From positions 1 through 54,661 of the forward strand of contig RECE01000251.1 in the NCBI GenBank assembly GCA_007694165.1: a stretch of 54,661 bases of DNA. Reading direction: 5' to 3'. This DNA is from Bacteroidota bacterium (lineage in GTDB: Bacteria; Bacteroidota; Bacteroidia; Bacteroidales; UBA7960). The notes below the pieces were generated by a model. It did no database searches, had not been told where the DNA came from, and worked only from the letters and a program-made list of their open reading frames with translations. This document shows, piece by piece, positions 9,044 to 17,607 of the stretch (within the stretch, counting starts at the first letter, position 1; every line of letters begins with the position of its first letter). Both the position numbers and the translations under genes were made by a program.

Positions 9044-9063
9044 AGGTAGAAGGTTTTTTCGAA

Positions 9064-9110
9064 TAAAATTACATCGGATAAAATTCAATGTAAATACCCT
9101 GATGATGTGA
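9064..9110 (-). promoter_or_regulatory. Dcp promoter with shared operator-like motif (site 1)
   Basis: The minus strand reads TCACATCATCAGGGTATTT (9110-9092), then exactly 20 bases, then TAATTTTA (9071-9064), a one-base departure from the -7 consensus TAnnTTTG. The ATG is at 9043. The motif matches sites 2 and 3 at all but one of 19 positions. Confidence 0.7.
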
Positions 9111-9183
9111 TGAGTTGAAATAGATATTCGCATTTAATGATGTGGTAATGGCAGAATGACCATTTTGAGGATTCTTTTTTTGT

Positions 9184-9240
9184 TTATACCCATAAAAACA
9201 GACCAGAAATAAATGTTTTTATGCTTATACCCATAAAAAC
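9184..9240. repeat. Direct repeat TTATACCCATAAAAAC, two copies
   Basis: Identical 16-base copies lie at 9184-9199 and 9225-9240, offset by 41 bases (about four helical turns). Between them GTTTTTATG is the inverse of the copy ends. The pair lies about 75 bases upstream of the Dcp motif and could be an operator. Confidence 0.55.
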
Positions 9241-9305
9241 TTTTTATGATTATCCGTTTTATTGCAAGCTGAACGTATTCATAACTTATTGGTCTATTTA
9301 ACAGC

Positions 9306-9562
9306 GGGTTGAAAGCCCAGCTAAATTCAGCCCAGTGGCAACGCCCTGGGATTTAAATTGCAAATCATCCTCAGGCGCCCTGTAAGGGCAAATCAAAAAT
9401 CAAACAGACACAATTATTTATTGAGCTGCCCTTTCAGGGCGCAAATGATCTCTCTTACCATTCCCCCAAGGCGTTGCCGTTGGGCTGAAGTAATTTGTCC
9501 TTTCAGGACGCTCTTTCCATTCAATACTTCTGCTTGCAGACTGGTGAAAAACCAGTAAGCGG
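9306..9562. repeat. Palindrome-rich REP-like intergenic element
   Basis: Large imperfect arms at 9326-9350 (TTCAGCCCAGTGGCAACGCC) and 9463-9489 are inverted copies of each other. Nested inside or beside them are small palindromes: GGGTTGAAAGCCC at 9306-9318, GCCCTGTAAGGGC at 9377-9389, GCCCTTTCAGGGC at 9428-9440 and GTCCTTTCAGGAC at 9497-9509. This resembles the REP-like noncoding elements spread through Bacteroidota genomes. No transposase frame is present. Confidence 0.55.
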
Positions 9563-9583
9563 CGGGGTCACTTGAAGTGGCCC

Positions 9584-9613
9584 CGTCACGCTATAGACCG
9601 TCACGCTATAGAC
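9584..9613. repeat. Tandem duplication of a 15-mer at the amidohydrolase 3' end
   Basis: CGTCACGCTATAGAC occurs twice in direct contact (9584-9598 and 9599-9613), ending just before the stop codon of the minus-strand amidohydrolase gene. Confidence 0.7.
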
Positions 9614-9614
9614 A

Positions 9615-10679
9615 TTACCTTCCATGATGCCCATCAATCTCTTCCTGGCTCAGGCGCAGGAAGCGGGCGGCGTTGTTGTAAAGGATATCGCGCTTTTGCT
9701 CTTCGGTAAGGAAGGTGGCGGTTTCGATGGCGGTAATGCCCTCTTCGATGGCACCGGGCCAGTTCATCTGGTCTGATCCGAACATGATGCGGCGGTGAAA
9801 GCCTGCCTGCACAATACGTTTGAGATAGTCATGAAAAGCTTCTCTGGGCAGGACGAAACAAATGACACCCACATCGGCATATACTTGTGGGTGGTTCCAA
9901 AGCACTGCAATCAAGTGGTCAGCCAAAGGCCAGCCGGCATGCATCAGGTTGATGCGCAGGCGTGGATGACGGATGGCCACTTCTTCAATTTCGAAGGCGC
10001 TGTGCATCCGGGCAAGGTGGTTGTTAATACCGGGAAAATAGGATACCCCGGGAGGGCCGGTGCCAATATGGATGCCCAGGGGTATATCCAGTTCTTCCAG
10101 TATCTCAAGATAGGGTGCCAGGCGCGGATCGTTGGGAGAAATGCCCTGGTATGCAAGGGTCACCTCTCCGAAAACTCTGTATTTTCCGGTTTCAAGCATT
10201 TTTCTCACTTCAGCCGGGGGTGGCCAGTTGTCGATGTGGCCTGGTGGCATCCAGGAAGTGATGATGTGATCCCCACCATGCTCAATATACTCATCGAGCC
10301 TGTTGCCACTGGTAACACCGTATATATTTCGACGTTTCAGTATCTCAAGGGTCTGGTCTCTCAGTTCATCATTGGTCATGGGACTCATGATGGGATTTTC
10401 ACCATTGGGGTTTGCCATAAAGTGCATGAAAGTTTGTATCCATGGTTTCTCGGGATCGAAATCGGGGTAACCAGGATTGCCCCGCCCCACGCCCGTTGGT
10501 ACCGGGCCATTGGCGTCAACATTTATGGAATGCAAGTGCATGTCGATTATAGGCAGGGGTCTCTGGGCGGTGGCCCAGTGCGCAAGGGTAAGCATTGCGG
10601 TGATCAGCAGGATGGTTTTCAGTCTTTTCATCATAGCTTGTTTAAAGGTTTGTTTAAAACTCTGGTCATATGGCATCAT
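9615..10679 (-). CDS. Secreted amidohydrolase-family metal-dependent hydrolase
   Basis: The 354-residue protein has the amidohydrolase_2 layout: DMHLHS near the mature N-terminus (HxH metal site), LGIHIGTG, NLMHAGWPLADH and MFGSDQMNW with the late aspartate. A signal peptide (LLITAMLTLAHWATA) starts at an internal MMKRLKT, so ATG 10634 or 10631 is an alternative start; ATG 10679 overlaps the stop of the upstream DUF418 gene as ATGA, which suggests translational coupling. The substrate cannot be told; related proteins hydrolyse or decarboxylate small organic acids and lactones. It is downstream in a minus-strand run with a DUF418 protein and a secreted metallopeptidase. Confidence 0.8.
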   Translation of the reverse strand: MMPYDQSFKQTFKQAMMKRLKTILLITAMLTLAHWATAQRPLPIIDMHLHSINVDANGPVPTGVGRGNPGYPDFDPEKPWIQTFMHFMANPNGENPIMSPMTNDELRDQTLEILKRRNIYGVTSGNRLDEYIEHGGDHIITSWMPPGHIDNWPPPAEVRKMLETGKYRVFGEVTLAYQGISPNDPRLAPYLEILEELDIPLGIHIGTGPPGVSYFPGINNHLARMHSAFEIEEVAIRHPRLRINLMHAGWPLADHLIAVLWNHPQVYADVGVICFVLPREAFHDYLKRIVQAGFHRRIMFGSDQMNWPGAIEEGITAIETATFLTEEQKRDILYNNAARFLRLSQEEIDGHHGR

Positions 10680-12088
10680 TCATTTATAGTCTGCGTAATT
10701 ATTGCCGGAACAACTTCTGGTTCTCTCTGCTTGTATTCTTTAGCCATGTTTCGCTTGAAAGCAAACACCTTCCTGTAAGTCAAACATCGCCATGCCCACT
10801 CCAGTGGGCCAAAAAGGAAGTATTTCAGCCATAGCGGACTTCCGATCAGCTGAATGATCCAGATGGTTGTGAGCACAAAATACACCTGGTAGTATTCCAG
10901 TTCGGCAAAATAGTTCAAACCGTAGCCATAGAAAAACAGGGTGCAAAAGACAGTGTGCATAATGTAATTGGTAAAGGCCATCTGTCCAACGGCTTTGAGT
11001 GCGTGCATGAGCCATTTCAGATAGCCCGCCTGGTATACCAGAATAAACAGGGATACATGGGCCATCATAATCAGGATGCGTTGAAAATCGTATAACAATG
11101 CCACCCAGTCTATGGCATGTTTTTCAAAGAAAGCTATGGTTGCCGCAATATCGGGCATATGGGTCAAGTAATATATTCGGGAAAAAATCACCATGGGAAG
11201 GCCCAGCCCATAGCCGACAAGAAGGGTGCGAAGATATTGTTTGCGGCTCCATTGCCCGGTGAAAAAACCAATTTTATAGAGAGCAATACCCAGGAGCATA
11301 AGTGCCAGCATATCCCAGAGACCAAAAATGAAATATTTGGTCTGACTTTCAAAAGCTTTTTTCCTTACCCAACCGGCCACATCGGCATAGCTCCCTTTCA
11401 TGGCATCGGTACGTTCGGCTATAGTTTTTTCATTGGGGATCATCTCCCTTTCCACGGTTTCCCATGCTACAATGGCATTCTGATGTTTTTCAGAAAGGGT
11501 ATCACCAGTCTCTTTTAAAACTAAGGCTTCGTTGTAATTTAGCCTGATTTGCCGGTAATGGTTGCTGTAAATCGAACCGGCTACAAATCCCACCACAATT
11601 ACAATGGGCACTCCCATCATAAGGTATGCAGGTTTCATTTTTCGGAACAAAAAGGCCAGCATCCCTATCAATCCATAGAAATAGAGAATATCGCCTACCC
11701 AGAGCAACAGATGGGCATGCACCAAACCGAAAGCAGCAAGCCAGGCCATGCGGATGTAAAACAGTTTAGTTGCTGATCTACCTGTCCGCTCCTTGTTGAT
11801 AGTAAACAGGATGATACCTGCCCCAAATATCGCCGAGAACAAAGCCCGCATCTTCCCTTCGAAAAACACTCCGTTGAACATCATCACCCAGAAATTGAAT
11901 GTGGACGGATCGTTGCGAAAAGACTCCGAGAAGTTGGTTGGCATAGAAAAGTAGGAGATATTTAGCACCAGAATACCCAGCAGGGCAACACCGCGGATAA
12001 TGTCTACAATATCGATGCGATTTGTGAGTACAGAGGGTTGAGGTACAATCCTGGTGGTATTTGAATCGGATGTTGGGTTCTGGCTCAT
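10676..12088 (-). CDS. DUF418 family multi-pass membrane protein
   Basis: The 470-residue protein opens, after a short polar lead, with RIDIVDIIRGVALLGILVLN, the hallmark of DUF418 membrane proteins (related to acyltransferase-3-like and YeiB proteins). About ten hydrophobic segments follow, and the C-terminal third (FTNYIMHTVFCTLFFYGYGL, then IGSPLWLKYFLFGPLEWAWR) is the DUF418 domain proper. The biochemical function of the family is unknown. The stop overlaps the start of the amidohydrolase gene by four bases, so the two are probably co-translated; the metallopeptidase gene ends 124 bases upstream. Confidence 0.85.
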   Translation of the reverse strand: MSQNPTSDSNTTRIVPQPSVLTNRIDIVDIIRGVALLGILVLNISYFSMPTNFSESFRNDPSTFNFWVMMFNGVFFEGKMRALFSAIFGAGIILFTINKERTGRSATKLFYIRMAWLAAFGLVHAHLLLWVGDILYFYGLIGMLAFLFRKMKPAYLMMGVPIVIVVGFVAGSIYSNHYRQIRLNYNEALVLKETGDTLSEKHQNAIVAWETVEREMIPNEKTIAERTDAMKGSYADVAGWVRKKAFESQTKYFIFGLWDMLALMLLGIALYKIGFFTGQWSRKQYLRTLLVGYGLGLPMVIFSRIYYLTHMPDIAATIAFFEKHAIDWVALLYDFQRILIMMAHVSLFILVYQAGYLKWLMHALKAVGQMAFTNYIMHTVFCTLFFYGYGLNYFAELEYYQVYFVLTTIWIIQLIGSPLWLKYFLFGPLEWAWRCLTYRKVFAFKRNMAKEYKQREPEVVPAIITQTINE

Positions 12089-12212
12089 AGCGATTTGTTA
12101 TTAATGGATTCTTTCTGATGTTGATTTGAAAAGGGTATAATGATAATTTAACAGAAAACCTGGTGATGTTTATTACGGATTCACAATTACCGCTTACTGG
12201 ACTGCTGCATCA

Positions 12213-13124
12213 TTACTCATCCCATTTCTTCCAGATATCTGCCATAGCAGGATGCACCAGTTTATATAGTGCATCTGAGAGTGTATCATCGTCCAGCACA
12301 TCAGTTTGTTCGGCAAGAAAATTCCAGAGGTTTTTCAATGCAACAGGCCCAGCCTGATCATACACCTGTTTGGCAGCAAAGTGAAACCGAAACTGGAACC
12401 ATCCATAATTCACAGGAGCTTCACGACCAATAATCCAATAGCCCTCTTCAAACTGCTCCAGGGTGGTGTATTGAAAGTGTTCTCTGTTTCCGTTTGCATT
12501 AATCATAGGCAGCACTTCGAGCGAAGGCAGCAGGTGCGATTGCTTTTCGGCAATGTAGGTATGCAGAAATACATTCACAAAAACCTCTTCCAGCCAGAAG
12601 CGCTGTCTTTTGATCTTGTGCATACCTGTCCAGCCGTGTCCCAGTTCATGCAGTACCAAAAGGTCGAAGAACGGCCTTACGGAGATCTCGCCGGTTTCAT
12701 CGGCATATACATTCCGAATCATTTGCTGCAGATGGGGTGGCAACTGATCTAATGGGGGCATATTGGCCCGCCAGAATGCATTGTCTTCAGCTGCCACTAC
12801 CAGGATGCTGGCTTCGGAACCGCCATAGTGAGGCATACCATATATAATTCCTGGATTGGTAAATTTCCCCCAGTCTTCCTGTGAAAGGATCAGGATGGTA
12901 GTTTGAGGTGCAGGGGCTCCTAACATTGCCGACATGTAAGTATTGGCACCCTCAACGAGACTTGCGAGATGTTTCCCCGTTTCTTCGTGGCCTTTACTGG
13001 CATAAACGGTTTCGGAAACACCCTCAATTCTTGAAAGATCATTGTAGGAGACTTGCGGAAAAGCGTAAAAGAAGCTTACTGTTAAGGTAAAACAAATCTG
13101 TAATGCAAGTGTAGTCTTTTTCAT
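12213..13124 (-). CDS. Secreted HExxH metalloprotease-like protein, family not identified
   Basis: The 303-residue protein has a signal peptide (LALQICFTLTVSFFYAFPQ) and the zinc motif HELGHGWTGMH at about residues 160-170, followed about 15 residues later by RFWLEEVFVNVF, whose glutamates could provide the third ligand as in gluzincins. I do not recognise a named peptidase family. It probably acts in the periplasm or outside the cell. Its promoter carries the same 19-base motif and 20-base spacing as the Dcp and response-regulator promoters. It heads a minus-strand run that may continue into the DUF418 and amidohydrolase genes. Confidence 0.7.
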   Translation of the reverse strand: MKKTTLALQICFTLTVSFFYAFPQVSYNDLSRIEGVSETVYASKGHEETGKHLASLVEGANTYMSAMLGAPAPQTTILILSQEDWGKFTNPGIIYGMPHYGGSEASILVVAAEDNAFWRANMPPLDQLPPHLQQMIRNVYADETGEISVRPFFDLLVLHELGHGWTGMHKIKRQRFWLEEVFVNVFLHTYIAEKQSHLLPSLEVLPMINANGNREHFQYTTLEQFEEGYWIIGREAPVNYGWFQFRFHFAAKQVYDQAGPVALKNLWNFLAEQTDVLDDDTLSDALYKLVHPAMADIWKKWDE

Positions 13125-13218
13125 TGGGACTTAGGTTTATGGTAAATATTTGGTTTGAATTATCAGTTTGTGGGAGAAAATCCGAACTCCTGAGTTATTC
13201 GGTCAAATCATGTTCTGA

Positions 13219-13265
13219 CAAAAATAATTCTGTTTTTCACCAAAGTAAATACCCTGATCATGTGA
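13219..13265 (-). promoter_or_regulatory. Metallopeptidase promoter with shared motif (site 2)
   Basis: The minus strand reads TCACATGATCAGGGTATTT (13265-13247), 20 bases, then TATTTTTG (13226-13219), a perfect TAnnTTTG. The gene starts at 13124, giving a leader of roughly 90 bases. Confidence 0.75.
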
Positions 13266-13398
13266 AGGAATTGGCAGAAAGCTTAAAAGTGCAGCTAAAT
13301 AATCGAGCCTGGTAGCGGGAATATACCAAGGCATACTTTCAACAAATGGCAGGAGTAAATAATGAAACAGCTGAAATGGAATTTACCATGCACCAGCT

Positions 13399-14028
13399 TC
13401 AGACCAACCCTTCATTAATCGCTTTGGAAACCGCTTCGGTTTGCGAATGGACGTGAAGTTTTTCGTAGATCTTTTTGATGTGGGTTCTTACGGTATCAAT
13501 GCTGATACCAAAATCTGCAGCGATCATCTTGTAACTATTTCCCTGACTGAGACTTAGCAGTATTTCCTTTTCGCGATGGGTAAGCTTGTAGGGGTTGACA
13601 TCGGCAGGTTTGTGCATAGATTGTATCACCAGCCTGGCTATTGCCGGCGAAAGGGGAGCCCCACCACGCATCACCTCATTAACTGCCTCAAAAAGCCTGG
13701 TAGAAATATGCTTCTTCAACAAATACCCCGAAGCTCCTGCTTTTATAGCATTGAGCACATTTTCTGAATCATCAAAAACAGTAAGAATGATGATGGCCAC
13801 CCCGGGCATTATTTGCTTTACAATTCGTGTGGCCTCAATACCAGTCATTCCGGGCATTTCAATGTCCATCAAAATAAGATCGGGCAAGGTATCTTCTATC
13901 TGTTGTTGAATATTGCCCGCATTGTCGAATGCTCCGACAAGCTTCATATCGGTATTCAGACTCACCATGCCCGATAAGCTTTCGCGAAGCAGGTCGTTGT
14001 CTTCATATATGAGTGTGCGGATGGACAT
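13399..14028 (-). CDS. NarL/LuxR-type response regulator
   Basis: The 209-residue protein has a receiver domain with acidic pocket residues near the start (IYEDND) and the phospho-accepting aspartate D55 in LILMDIEMPGMTG, then a LuxR-type helix-turn-helix at about 140-209 (LTHREKEILLSLSQGNSYKM, DTVRTHIKKIYEKLHV). It is the expected partner of the TPR histidine kinase encoded 68 bases upstream on the same strand. Its own promoter holds a copy of the 19-base motif, suggesting that it binds this motif and controls itself and the neighbouring peptidase genes. That binding is inferred. Confidence 0.92.
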   Translation of the reverse strand: MSIRTLIYEDNDLLRESLSGMVSLNTDMKLVGAFDNAGNIQQQIEDTLPDLILMDIEMPGMTGIEATRIVKQIMPGVAIIILTVFDDSENVLNAIKAGASGYLLKKHISTRLFEAVNEVMRGGAPLSPAIARLVIQSMHKPADVNPYKLTHREKEILLSLSQGNSYKMIAADFGISIDTVRTHIKKIYEKLHVHSQTEAVSKAINEGLV

Positions 14029-14057
14029 AGGTTTTAAAGCATTTTAAAATGACCTGA

Positions 14058-14104
14058 CAAATGTAAGCCTGAATAGATTAAAAGGAAATACCCTGATCAT
14101 GTGA
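14058..14104 (-). promoter_or_regulatory. Response-regulator promoter with shared motif (site 3)
   Basis: The minus strand reads TCACATGATCAGGGTATTT (14104-14086), 20 bases, then TACATTTG (14065-14058), a perfect -7 box. The motif overlaps the last codons of the upstream kinase gene. The response regulator starts at 14028, so it has its own promoter in addition to any read-through from the kinase gene. Confidence 0.78.
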
Positions 14105-15857
14105 CAGGGATCTGGAGAAACACCTCAGTGCCTTTCCCGCTGAGGCTATCGACATTCACTATACCTCCGGCAAGTCTTGCCCTTTCACGCATATTGCGCA
14201 ACCCATTCCCTTTTTTTACTGCTTCTTCATCAAAACCTCTACCCCTATCACAAATCTTTACTTCCAGCAATCCATTGGTAAGCTTCAGTAAAACATCGAC
14301 CTTGCTGGCAGCACTGTACTTTGCGGCATTGTTGATAGCTTCTTTTACTACCAAAAAAATGGCTTTTCTTTTCTCAATAGACAGCTTCAGGCTGCAGATG
14401 TGTTTGTCTATATGGAGTTTCCATTCAATGGATTTGGGTTCAAGAATTTCCGAAGCAAACTCTCTGATTTTTACAATGAGTTGTTCGGTAGTATCATTTT
14501 CAGGACTGATTGACCATACAATTTCACTTAGTTTTTCCATCATCAGCGCACTGTGTTTTCCGATTTTGTCAAACAGGCTCCTTGCATCTGTCTGGCCGTT
14601 TTGCACTGCCATTTGGCTTATGATATTTATACTCGAAAGTGTTGAGCCCAAATCGTCGTGCAGATCCCGGGCGATGCTGTTGCGCAACTTTTCCACTTCC
14701 AGCTGCCTGCGGGTTACGTTCAACACTTTAAACCGGTTGACCAGTAGCAGTGAAAAAATGATCACAATGACCAAAGTGAAAGAGATCCCGTTGCGCATAT
14801 TTTTCTGCCTTCTGATATTGGATGCAAGCAGTTGCTGCTCAAGCATCAATACGTCTATTTCGGCCTGCTTTACCTGGTTTTGATATTTAGCTTCCAGTTC
14901 GCGTGTTACAGATACCTGCTGAAGTTGATCAATACTATCACGCTGGGCAAGATATTTCACCATATAAGTACTGTAACCCTCAATATCCTTCTTCAATCGC
15001 ATGATATCGGCATTTATCCTGTAACCATCCATAACCAGGAAGGGATTGGATAAGTCTTTCCCGGCTGCAATGCTCGAATCACTGTAAGCTTTGGCTTCAT
15101 CGAGCCTGTTTAACTGCAATAGTGAATATGCCATACTGTGACTGGAGTAGGCAAGATTGAGGTTATTACCGGCCATTCGGTTATAGTGCATAGAGCTGTC
15201 AGTGTATGCAACAGAAAGTTCATACTCCTTTTTGTCATAGAAATTATTGGCAATATTCTGGTACGACTCACCCAGGTTTGCCCAGTCTTGCTGTAAGCGG
15301 TAGTAATCGAGGGTTCTACTGATTTCTGCAATGGCTTCATCATAATTTCCCTGGCTGCGGTAAATCCTGCCAATCAACCTTTGGGTAAAAACCATGGCCA
15401 GTTCATCTTCAAACTCGCGGGCAATAATAAGACCTTTTTCTGCATACTCCATGGCCTGAGTTGGATCTTCAATATTTAATTTGATCAAGGCGATATTGAT
15501 CAGGTTGCGGCCATACATCTGTCGATTGTCTGCTTTCTCCCTGTAAGTTTCGGCTGATGCAATGTAATATTCAATGGCTTTGGAAGTATTGCGCATTTGC
15601 AGGTAAGTATTTCCGATCTCGTTAAAGATGCTTGCCTGGCCGGCAAAGTCTTCTTCAAGGGCAAACAATTCAGCGGCTTTGAGCAGTGACAGTATGGCAG
15701 AATCTTTTTGATTTTCGGCAAAAGTTCTTGCATGCTCAAGCCAGTCGGAACCTTTCCGGTTTCCATTGCCAAACAATTGCACATGACAAAAAACAATGAG
15801 AATTACCAATAAGGACTTTAATAAAACCACTATCTCTTTCCAGGCTCCTCGGTTCAT
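14097..15857 (-). CDS. TPR-containing sensor histidine kinase (HisKA_3 type)
   Basis: The 586-residue protein has a signal sequence or first membrane segment (SLLVILIVFCHVQLF), a run of tetratricopeptide repeats at about residues 35-300, a coiled coil, one membrane segment at about 357-376 (SFTLVIVIIFSLLLVNRF), the HisKA_3 dimerisation motif with the phospho-accepting H400 in ARDLHDDLGSTLSS, and a C-terminal HATPase (CDRGRGFDEE, GNGLRNMRERA). The TPR part would lie in the periplasm and sense a peptide, a protein or envelope state. It pairs with the NarL-type regulator just downstream. The neighbouring motif-bearing peptidase genes suggest a role in peptide use. Confidence 0.92.
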   Translation of the reverse strand: MNRGAWKEIVVLLKSLLVILIVFCHVQLFGNGNRKGSDWLEHARTFAENQKDSAILSLLKAAELFALEEDFAGQASIFNEIGNTYLQMRNTSKAIEYYIASAETYREKADNRQMYGRNLINIALIKLNIEDPTQAMEYAEKGLIIAREFEDELAMVFTQRLIGRIYRSQGNYDEAIAEISRTLDYYRLQQDWANLGESYQNIANNFYDKKEYELSVAYTDSSMHYNRMAGNNLNLAYSSHSMAYSLLQLNRLDEAKAYSDSSIAAGKDLSNPFLVMDGYRINADIMRLKKDIEGYSTYMVKYLAQRDSIDQLQQVSVTRELEAKYQNQVKQAEIDVLMLEQQLLASNIRRQKNMRNGISFTLVIVIIFSLLLVNRFKVLNVTRRQLEVEKLRNSIARDLHDDLGSTLSSINIISQMAVQNGQTDARSLFDKIGKHSALMMEKLSEIVWSISPENDTTEQLIVKIREFASEILEPKSIEWKLHIDKHICSLKLSIEKRKAIFLVVKEAINNAAKYSAASKVDVLLKLTNGLLEVKICDRGRGFDEEAVKKGNGLRNMRERARLAGGIVNVDSLSGKGTEVFLQIPVT

Positions 15858-16003
15858 CTGTCAATAGTTAAATTAAATAGATCAGATTAAATTTAATCAT
15901 TTTATTTACAGGTTTTTAAAATTGAAATAATTTTTAAAACTTTCGTTTTACTGCAAGATGTTAAGAAGTCATGGCTCGGTTCATAAACTATTTCAAAAAA
16001 TGC

Positions 16004-16011
16004 TAACTTTG
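16004..16011 (+). promoter_or_regulatory. -7 box TAACTTTG before the small gene at 16033
   Basis: TAACTTTG fits TAnnTTTG and lies 21 bases before the ATG at 16033, which supports that small frame as a real gene. Confidence 0.55.
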
Positions 16012-16032
16012 AGTAAATATAAAGTTTAAAAG

Positions 16033-16227
16033 ATGCGAACGGTTAAGGTAAGTTTCACCACGAAAGATGAATCTAATGCAGAGAGCCTCAGGCTGACCCT
16101 GGAAAGGGATCCTGTGGACCGGTTAAGGGTTTTTCTGCAGATGTCAGAATTATACCTTAACCTTTACCCACCTGCAGAGACGGAGCCAGACCAGAATTTT
16201 CATATCTATCCCCATGAGCGAAAATAA
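16033..16227 (+). CDS. Small orphan protein, 64 residues, unidentified
   Basis: The product has the pattern of small proteins found directly before nucleotidyltransferase-type toxin or AbiEii-like genes: a short strand (VKVSFTTKDES), a 'DPVDRL' helix and a Y-rich end. The link is a recollection of gene neighbourhoods, not a match to a named domain. Here no partner follows: only a 25-codon frame starting ATG 16214 overlaps its end and stops at 16291. It has a good promoter box. It could be the surviving half of a two-gene system. Confidence 0.45.
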   Translation: MRTVKVSFTTKDESNAESLRLTLERDPVDRLRVFLQMSELYLNLYPPAETEPDQNFHIYPHERK

Positions 16228-16320
16228 AATTATGCCCCTTTCAACCCAGGAGTTGATCGAAACAGTTGAAGGGTTCATTGTAAGGATTTGAAAATAGCTG
16301 AACGACTTAGAAGATCATAG

Positions 16321-17226
16321 TTATCGCTTCCGAACCACCTGTTTCTGCAAAGCAACCCTGAACCTTACATACCCTAAATTCATCCACGCAATGATAATTC
16401 CTGCCGTCATGAACATTATAAGGCTGTAAATAGCTGGAGAAATGGCCATTACATCATTGGCCAGCAGCGTGCTGGCAATCATGATACCAAGAGTACCGTT
16501 CTGGATACCTGATTCTACCGATATGGTAACACTTTGAGCAACATTTAATTTGAAGAACCTTGCTGTAAGATATCCAATCAAAAGCATTACAGTATTAAGA
16601 GCAAGGGCAACCGGACCCACATCGCGGAAGGAACTCACAAAAATATCGCGGTTGGAATTGATGGCAGCAAATATTATAAGGAAGAGCAAAATTCCTGAAA
16701 CAATTTTCACAGGTTTATCCATCTTCCTGGCAAAGTTTTTTGCCTTTGCCCTGATATACATTCCTATGCCCACCGGAATAAGAGTAATTATTGTGAGACG
16801 CAAAATGGTGTCCAAAACCGGTAAGGGAACGTACTCCCCCTGTTGCAGAAAATGGGCCAGGGAGAAATTGATGATCAGGGGAATTGTAATTACTGCGACC
16901 AGACTTGAGATAGCTGTCAGGCTGATGGAAAGCGCCGTATCGCCTTTGGAAATGTGGCTGATAAGGTTGGAAGTGGGCCCACCCGGGCAGGCTGCCAACA
17001 CCATGATTCCCACTGCGAGATACAAATTCTCAAGTCCGAAAATCAAAACAAGTGAAAAACCCACCACGGGGAGTATAACAATCTGATTTATAAATCCCAA
17101 TGCCGCAGCCCGGGGGTTATACACCACACGCTTAAAATCCGCGGGTGACAAAGAAAGGCCCATCCCCAGCATAATAATACCAAGGGCCAAAGGCAGCATC
17201 AAATCAGTAAGAAAGTTGGTTTCCAT
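16321..17226 (-). CDS. Bile acid:sodium symporter (BASS) family transporter
   Basis: The 301-residue inner-membrane protein has about nine to ten hydrophobic segments. LGIIMLGMGLSLSPADFKRV near the N-terminus and VGIMVLAACPGGPTSNLISH in the middle are strong family signatures, the latter including the sodium-site region, and TISVESGIQNGTLGIMIAS near the C-terminus is also typical. Family members move organic anions with sodium; in bacteria the substrate is usually unknown (bile acids, keto acids, pantoate and others). It stands alone on the minus strand. The ATG at 17226 is directly before the first hydrophobic segment and is the likely start. Confidence 0.9.
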   Translation of the reverse strand: METNFLTDLMLPLALGIIMLGMGLSLSPADFKRVVYNPRAAALGFINQIVILPVVGFSLVLIFGLENLYLAVGIMVLAACPGGPTSNLISHISKGDTALSISLTAISSLVAVITIPLIINFSLAHFLQQGEYVPLPVLDTILRLTIITLIPVGIGMYIRAKAKNFARKMDKPVKIVSGILLFLIIFAAINSNRDIFVSSFRDVGPVALALNTVMLLIGYLTARFFKLNVAQSVTISVESGIQNGTLGIMIASTLLANDVMAISPAIYSLIMFMTAGIIIAWMNLGYVRFRVALQKQVVRKR

Positions 17227-17607
17227 AGCTTTTCAATAAAATAATCTTTTGTATTCCCTAAAAATATCAGAAGGCAAATTTAAACATTTAAAACATCCGA
17301 CCTAATAACACAAAATAATTCTGATGTTGTGATACAAATTTTCACCACAAAGTTTGCTCCCACCCAATTCCATTCTGCGAAACAAACTCTCTGCGAAACA
17401 AACGGTTTATAAGCAAATCCAAGACTTAGTCAGGACAAACCCTCAGGCCTTAAATCTCCATTCCACCGTTTCAGATACTGATTTTACCGTTTCAGTCACC
17501 TCCTTATTGTCCCCATCCCCTATTCTGTATTGCTTTGCACTGTATTTGGGTCTATCACATCGATGACCCGGACCTAAAAAAAAAGTGTAACGCAAAACAG
17601 AAGATTC
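17227..17607. other. Divergent intergenic region before efflux module A
   Basis: This 381-base region separates the divergent transporter and TolC genes and must hold both promoters. I see no perfect TAnnTTTG box for the plus-strand operon; TGTATTTG near 17543 is one base off. No gene is evident. Confidence 0.4.

Noticed and set aside
9795..10778. 327-codon open frame antisense to the amidohydrolase
   Set aside because: It runs across two real minus-strand genes with clear domains and has no features of its own.
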